DNA of 64,000 nt from Erigeron canadensis (Eukaryota; Streptophyta; Magnoliopsida; Asterales; Asteraceae), in NCBI RefSeq assembly GCF_010389155.1, contig NC_057764.1:17856001-17920000 (forward strand), read 5' to 3'. The notes under the pieces are model-generated. The model did no database searches. It saw only the letters and a list, made by a program, of their open reading frames with translations, and was not told the DNA's origin. The number at the start of each line of letters is the position of its first letter. Positions within the stretch are counted from its first letter, which is position 1. A program made the translations under genes and the position numbers. Below are positions 59,057 through 64,000 of the stretch, piece after piece.

Positions 59057-59577
59057 ATGCCTCGGTTATCTTCTTCCCGTTCGTCAGTTAAAACAAGTAA
59101 AGAGTTCAATCCTACCTATATAGCTAAAAACCCTAGCAAATGTTTATTTACTGACAGTGATATCGAAAAGATTAAAGGTTATTTCCCTAAAGATACTAAG
59201 TTTAGGGCCTTCGATCCTACTCTTACTTCAGACACGCAGTCAAATCTATGGTTCTGTTTCCCTGGATTTCCTTTTGAAAACCTAAAATTATCATTCCCTT
59301 TCCCCAAATTATATGAAAAGTTTTATAGGTTTTCTAAGTTAGCATACCCACAAGCCATGCCCATGTTATGGAGAACCCTTTATGTTTTGGACCATTTAGT
59401 TAAGGAAAAGAAAATCAATTTTAAGATTTTAGACCTTCCCCTAGCATACAATTTGCAAAGTTTTGGTCCGGGTTACTATATGCTTAAGGCTCCTAGCAAA
59501 GATGAGAGATTGGCTTTGGGGGTTACTCAGAATGAGCCATCATGGAAAAGTAGATTTTTCTTTGTTTCAAAAAAGTC
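59057..59577 (+). pseudogene. Gypsy-associated transposon protein (Transposase_28-like), cut by copia copy 2
   Basis: The frame starts MPRLSSSRSSVKTSKEF and reads to the copia insertion at 59578, about 174 residues; the last 13 codons of the open frame belong to the copia LTR. FPFPKLYEKFYRFSKLAYPQ, MPMLWRTLYVLDHL and WKSRFFFVSKK resemble the putative plant gypsy-type transposon protein family that accompanies Tat-type gypsy elements. Its function is unknown. Downstream sequence lies beyond the window, so I cannot tell whether the rest survives. Confidence 0.6.
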
Positions 59578-59888
59578 TGTTAGAAATCCAAAAATAGTGA
59601 TAAATTGTAATTTAAATTAGTGGACTTAGTTGTTGTTAAGACATGCTGAAATGATTTCTAAGGTTGAGGGACTAGGAGTGTTAATTAGCTTAATTGTACA
59701 TTTAGACTATAAATACCCTCAACTCCTTAGAAATCATAAGCCTTTGATCAATTTTTACATACATTTAATCCAGATCGTTCCAATCTCTCTCTCTCTCTAG
59801 AAATCACACACACTAAACACACCAAGAACACACACACTTGATCCACCATTGTTGAGATCAAATCCAGAGAAGAAATCATGTTATGACA
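59578..59888 (+). repeat. 5' LTR of copia copy 2
   Basis: 311 bases from TGTTAGAAATCC to GTTATGACA. It has TATAAATA at 59708-59715 and a shorter (CT)n tract than copy 1. It is clearly diverged from the copy 1 LTRs, so this was a separate insertion. Confidence 0.9.
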
Positions 59889-60324
59889 TGTGGTATCAGA
59901 GAAAAACATCACTTTGATATCGATCCATAACTGATTTTGATCTCAATTTTCATCCAAATTCATATCAAAAACCGTTTTTCATACCGTCCCCTGTTTCATC
60001 ATTTTTCATCGATTAAAACACATAAAATCATCAATTTTTGTTCACCAATAGATTCCTCATAGCTCAAAACATAATTCTGTCAAGTTTTACGTTCCAATTC
60101 AATTGAGATCTCGAGATTGAACTTTTGGTTTTTGGCGCTCAAAATTTGGATTTTGATTCTGTTGTGTTATTAGCTGAATTTTGTTCAAGGATTTGTTGCG
60201 GACGTGATTACAAACATTTTGCAAGAGATTTCAAGTTCTAACTCCAAGTAATTCGAAAGATATTGAAGCTTTAAAAGTCATCAATGGAGTTTTTGCAAAC
60301 TGTTATAATGAAGAAGATGACCTC

Positions 60325-61132
60325 CAGACGATCTTCACTAGGACGATCTTTCTCAGATCGTCTCAGAGCTTGAATTTTCATTCATTCATACTTTCTGTGT
60401 TGTGGCTTGTAGGACGATCCTCACAAGATCGTTCTAGCAAGTGGTTGTGGTGTGAAGTATTGATTGTGGCTAACCAATCCAAAAGGATCGGTTTTGGTCA
60501 ATTCAAAGTGATTTACTTTGAAAATTAAGACAGAAAACTAAGACGATCTTGCCAAGATCGTCTCAGTTACCTGACTCTAGGACGATCTTGCCCAAGATCG
60601 TCTTAGTGTCTGTTAAAAGTTGGTGTGTTTTGGTTGTTTAATTGAAGTTGTTGTGATTGGGAATCACACACTTCCTGGGTAACTGATCATTCTTGATTGG
60701 TTTTGCTCAAATTCATTCCTACCAATTCATAACCAAACTCTGTCCAAATTTTCTTAAAATACATAAAAAATTTCTCAGTCACCCAAGACGATCTTCAACT
60801 CAAGACCGTCTCATTTTCCCTTCAAATTCTAAGACGATCTTCAACGAGATTGTTTTCATTTCCAAGTCTGTCATTTTCCAATTTCCTTTTCAAATTCCTT
60901 TAATTCAATTTCAGTTTACAATTCCAAAAACACAAAATCATTATTCAATTTCAATTTCATTTCATACTTAGTTAAATTTCATCAAATTTCTTCCAAGACG
61001 ATCTTCCTTAAATCGTCTCACTCTTTCAAATCTAAGACGACCTTCACCAATTTGTCTTACTTTTTTCTTCTTCTAGGACGATCTTCCAAAACGATCTTCA
61101 CCTAGGACGATCTTCATCAAGATCGTTTCATT
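60325..61132 (+). repeat. About ten GACGATCTT..AAGATCGTC palindromes in the copia leader
   Basis: Hairpin-forming words lie at 60341-60366, 60411-60434, 60541-60565, 60580-60607, 60786-60812, 60831-60852, 60995-61020, 61032-61060 and 61076-61132. Stems are 8-11 bases with loops of 2-7 bases. They lie between the primer site and gag. Copy 1 lacks this part through deletion. Confidence 0.85.
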
Positions 61133-61187
61133 TCCTGAATTTTACAAATCTCATTTCATTCCAAGTTTCAAATCAAATCTCTTTCAA

Positions 61188-62535
61188 ATGGCTTCTCGTG
61201 AAGCATTGGCATTGGGTTCCGATACAAGACCTCCAGTTCTCTACCGTGGTTCTTATGGACTATAGAAGAAAAGATTTATGGACTATGTGGAATGTCAACC
61301 AAATGGTCACCTTCTTAAAGATTCTATCCTTAATGGACTTGCAGTTCATCGCCATCCCACAACTGGTGCAATACTCACTCTTGATCTTTTGAATGCTAAA
61401 CAAAAAGATCGAACAGCTGCAGATAACAGAGCTAGATCATGCTTATACAAAGCACTACCGGATGAAATCTATGGTTCCGTTGATTCTTATGATACATCCA
61501 AGGAGATATGGGATGAGGTGGCAAGACAAATGGAAGGATCTGACCTAACTTCAACAATTAGATTGACAAATGTGTTGACTGAGTTTGACAACTTCAGCAA
61601 ATTGCCAAATGAATCTCTAGAGGCTGTCTACTGTAGATTCTGCAATGTCATAAATGAACTTAGGAAGAACAATGTCAAGAAATCAGAGATTGAGTTAAAC
61701 ATCAAATTCATCAAAGCTCTTGGTCCTGAGTGGGAAGATTATGGAACTCAGATTAAGCAACATCAAAATCTGGCCAAGTTCTCCATCCATAATCTTCATG
61801 GATCCTTCAAACTCAATGAACATCAAGTCCTAAACAAAGCTTCATCAAACAAAATGCCAGAAGTTGTATCTTCTGATCCTTTGGCATTAATTGTTGAAAA
61901 GAAGGTTTCTGAAGCTCTTAAAAGGCAAATGGTAGTTGTTTCTTCGTTTGATGAGGAGGGAGATGATATGTTGGCTCCAAGAGATGGTGTTTCTGACGAA
62001 TTATATCAAGCTCTTGCCGCAGTTACCAAACACTTCAAGAAAAAGTTCTACAAAGCGAGGCTAACAAACAATAATCTCCGCACTTCTTCCACAAGTGCAT
62101 TTCTCAAGAAGGAACACTATCATTCTAAGAATAATGGTCAAGGTGAATCAAGTGGATCCAAGCATGTTGAAAAGAAAGTTGAAGGTTATGACAAACAAGT
62201 TGTTGAAAAGGGTAAAGCTTCTGATAAAAAGTGCTACAATTGTGGAAATCCTGGTCATTTTGCAATTGATTGCAAGCAACCTTGTAAGGGGAACTATGAG
62301 TACTACAAGCAGAAGATGTTGTTGGCAAAGCATGTGGAAGCCGGTCATGCATTGCTTGCTGAAGATGACAAATGGCTGTTGCTCTCGGATGATGAAGATG
62401 AAGATCTCTCTGCAAATGTGTGCTTCATGGCGAGGTTAGCCAAGGACAAAGCTTTTTAGGCTGAAAGCACTGATGATGAGTACCCGGATGATGAGTACCC
62501 GGATGATGAGGTAAATCTACACTCTGCTTTTCAAT
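61188..62535 (+). pseudogene. Copia gag of copy 2 (with stops)
   Basis: The natural start is probably ATG 61188, but codon 26 is TAG (61263-61265); the open frame then runs from 61278 to 62459. The gag domain shows KALPDEIYGSVDSYDTSKEI, FDNFSKLPNESLEAVYCRF and IKALGPEWEDY. The zinc knuckle CYNCGNPGHFAIDC lies near 62230-62275. After the acidic block the frame meets TAG 62457-62459 and then a duplicated DDEYP unit. The protein would form the copia particle. The N-terminal part here is what copy 1 has lost. Confidence 0.85.
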
Positions 62536-64000
62536 AGCTAAAGATAAAGAGTCGTTTGATTTAGCTTTATCAAATTTGACAACTCATATCACGTCTTTAA
62601 CCAACAAAAATAAGAAGTTGAAAAATAGTATTTCATCTTCTAAAAGTGAATTTTCAAAACTCTTTGAAGAACATTCAAAATTACTTTTTGATCATGATAC
62701 TATTAAACAAGACTTTCAGTCATACAAAGAAAGGATGTTGGTTAAAGAATGTGAGTTGCATGCCTCTCCTGATTCTAAGTTATTACATAAATGTCACAAT
62801 CTTGAAAAAGACCAATGAGTGGCTTCGAGCAAATGCTAGACAAATGGATGTTGATATTCTTAATAAAAAGCTTCAAGAATCCAAACCAAACAATGTTGAA
62901 CTAGAAAGAAAGATTTCTGATTTAAATCATACTTGTTTTTTGAAAGGTGTTGAGATTGAAAATCTTAAAAACCAAATTGAGGAATTCAAAAAGAATATTC
63001 CTTTTATCAAGAGAAGTTATATAAAGTTGAACAAAACCCTCTTTTGGATTTTACCGCCTATTTCAACAAGTCGAAAATTGACAAATCGGAACTTCTTCAT
63101 GGGTTGGGATTTGAGAATATCACTCCATTACAAAAGGCAAAAGACCAAATTGAACCTCTGTATGATGAAAAATTTCTTCGCCTTGGTATGGTACAACAAA
63201 TTATTCGTCCACTGGATGACGAATTTGAGACTGATGATGTTGAGAAAATACCTCAAACTGAATTTTTGGTTAACTATGATGCTATAAATGCTTCAAGACT
63301 TTCAGTTAGGATGCTTGGAGCGTTAAGGATACGCCCATAGGCAGATAATTCACTGGATTTCTAATCATAAACCAAAGTTTAGATTCTTTTTGGCGAGATT
63401 ATGGCATCCAACGAACTCCTGTAATTTTAAAGAATCTTCAGTTTTCAAATTAGAAGAAATAGCATCAAATTTTCAAAACCAAAAGTCAATTGGTATTTCA
63501 CCTAAACCTACTAAAATGTATGTTCCATCCACAATTTTGGAAAAACAAATAGAAGGTTTACAACAAAAGGTGAATTCTCAACAACAAGTCATTGATCATC
63601 TCAAGTCTCAAAATCAAAGTCCAGAGACTGAATTAATTGACGTAGACACCAAGAAAGTTTGTGTGAATGTTTCTACTCAAACTAATCTAAGTGCTGAAGT
63701 AGACCATTCCACTCAGACTACTTGTGTTTCATCTACTGATTCCTCCACCCAGATCTTGACTGATTCTCTTGAGTGTTCATGTCAAACTGCTGCTACTATA
63801 GCTGATGATTATGTGCAAACTGATTTATCTAATGACGAACTTGCACATAGTGGCATAGAATTCTTGCTACTGATTTATGTGCAAACTGCTGCTACATCAA
63901 AGAATTCTCGGTTGCGGCATAGAAGGCTTTCTCACCTAAACTTTCCTACCATCAATACTTTGGTCAACAAGCATCTTGTTGAAGGCTTGCCAGACTATAA
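62536..64000 (+). pseudogene. Copia gag tail and start of integrase, rearranged
   Basis: Frames shift repeatedly (ORFs at 62576, 62646 and 63044 are pieces of one coiled-coil tail). About 130 bases unrelated to copy 1 interrupt at 63295-63425. A short local duplication of TGATTTATGTGCAAACTG words precedes the jump at about 63890 into the integrase zinc region (HRRLSHLNFPTINTLVNKHL), which reaches the window end. No protease is left. Confidence 0.8.

Larger units (their letters stand above)
59578..64000 (+). mobile_element. Ty1/copia retrotransposon copy 2 (runs off the window)
   Basis: Same family as the element at 22642. The 5' LTR is 59578-59888, with primer site TGGTATCAGAG at 59891-59901 and a leader with repeated palindromes. 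Gag is nearly full length with stops, then a large internal deletion: near 63890 the sequence jumps from the gag tail to the pre-integrase region (HRRLSHLNFPT), skipping about 1.65 kb of copy 1 including the protease. Filler of about 130 bases is present at 63295-63425. The 3' end is outside the window. Confidence 0.9.

Overview
This is nuclear DNA from a flowering plant. AT-rich intergenic DNA is packed with Ty3/gypsy and Ty1/copia LTR retrotransposons, a hAT transposon, MITEs and a Helitron end, and one intron-containing terpene synthase is the only intact host gene I can support. A eudicot, probably Asteraceae, is my inference from general resemblance; no species can be read from the sequence.

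Left arm (1-17.3 kb). Bases 1-726 are the tail of a gypsy element with its 3' LTR. Bases 1035-15074 form a three-level nest, each level closed by its own 5-bp target duplication: a chromovirus-type solo LTR on the minus strand (GTATA), interrupted by an Athila-type solo LTR on the minus strand (AGGTC, 2256-13861), interrupted by a complete, very young Tekay/Del-like chromovirus on the plus strand (CAAAC, 3674-13755). A Mutator-like MITE with a perfect 9-bp duplication follows at 15610-15902.

Centre (17.3-44 kb). A second three-level nest: a decayed hAT element (17333-43966) with a zf-BED transposase pseudogene is split by an Athila-like element (20457-43902, CGGTT). That element's gag is split in turn by a Ty1/copia element (22642-32410, GTGAT). 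The Athila element keeps gag, protease, RT/RNase H, integrase and an env-like ORF behind a probable intron, all with stops or frameshifts. The copia element has pol broken by several stops and a long 3' tail carrying four hairpins with a conserved loop.

Right arm (44-64 kb). A gypsy LTR plus gag remnant (44.1-45.6 kb) is followed by gene-poor AT-rich DNA with MITEs (one nested in another). A seven-exon terpene synthase gene (51991-55392) has an uninterrupted 528-residue reading frame and both metal-binding motifs. A Helitron-like end and a second Mutator-like MITE follow, then a gypsy-associated ORF (59057-59577) cut by a second copy of the copia family, which runs off the window end.

The most unusual signals are non-coding. 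(1) Two divergent Athila LTRs carry, at the same distance from the LTR start, clusters of 13-base odd palindromes that share a GCG-N-CGC core but differ in the outer arms; one family repeats the word again around its env-like region. (2) The copia tail has four hairpins whose stems change by paired substitutions while the loop word stays fixed. (3) The copia leader carries about ten copies of a different palindromic word.
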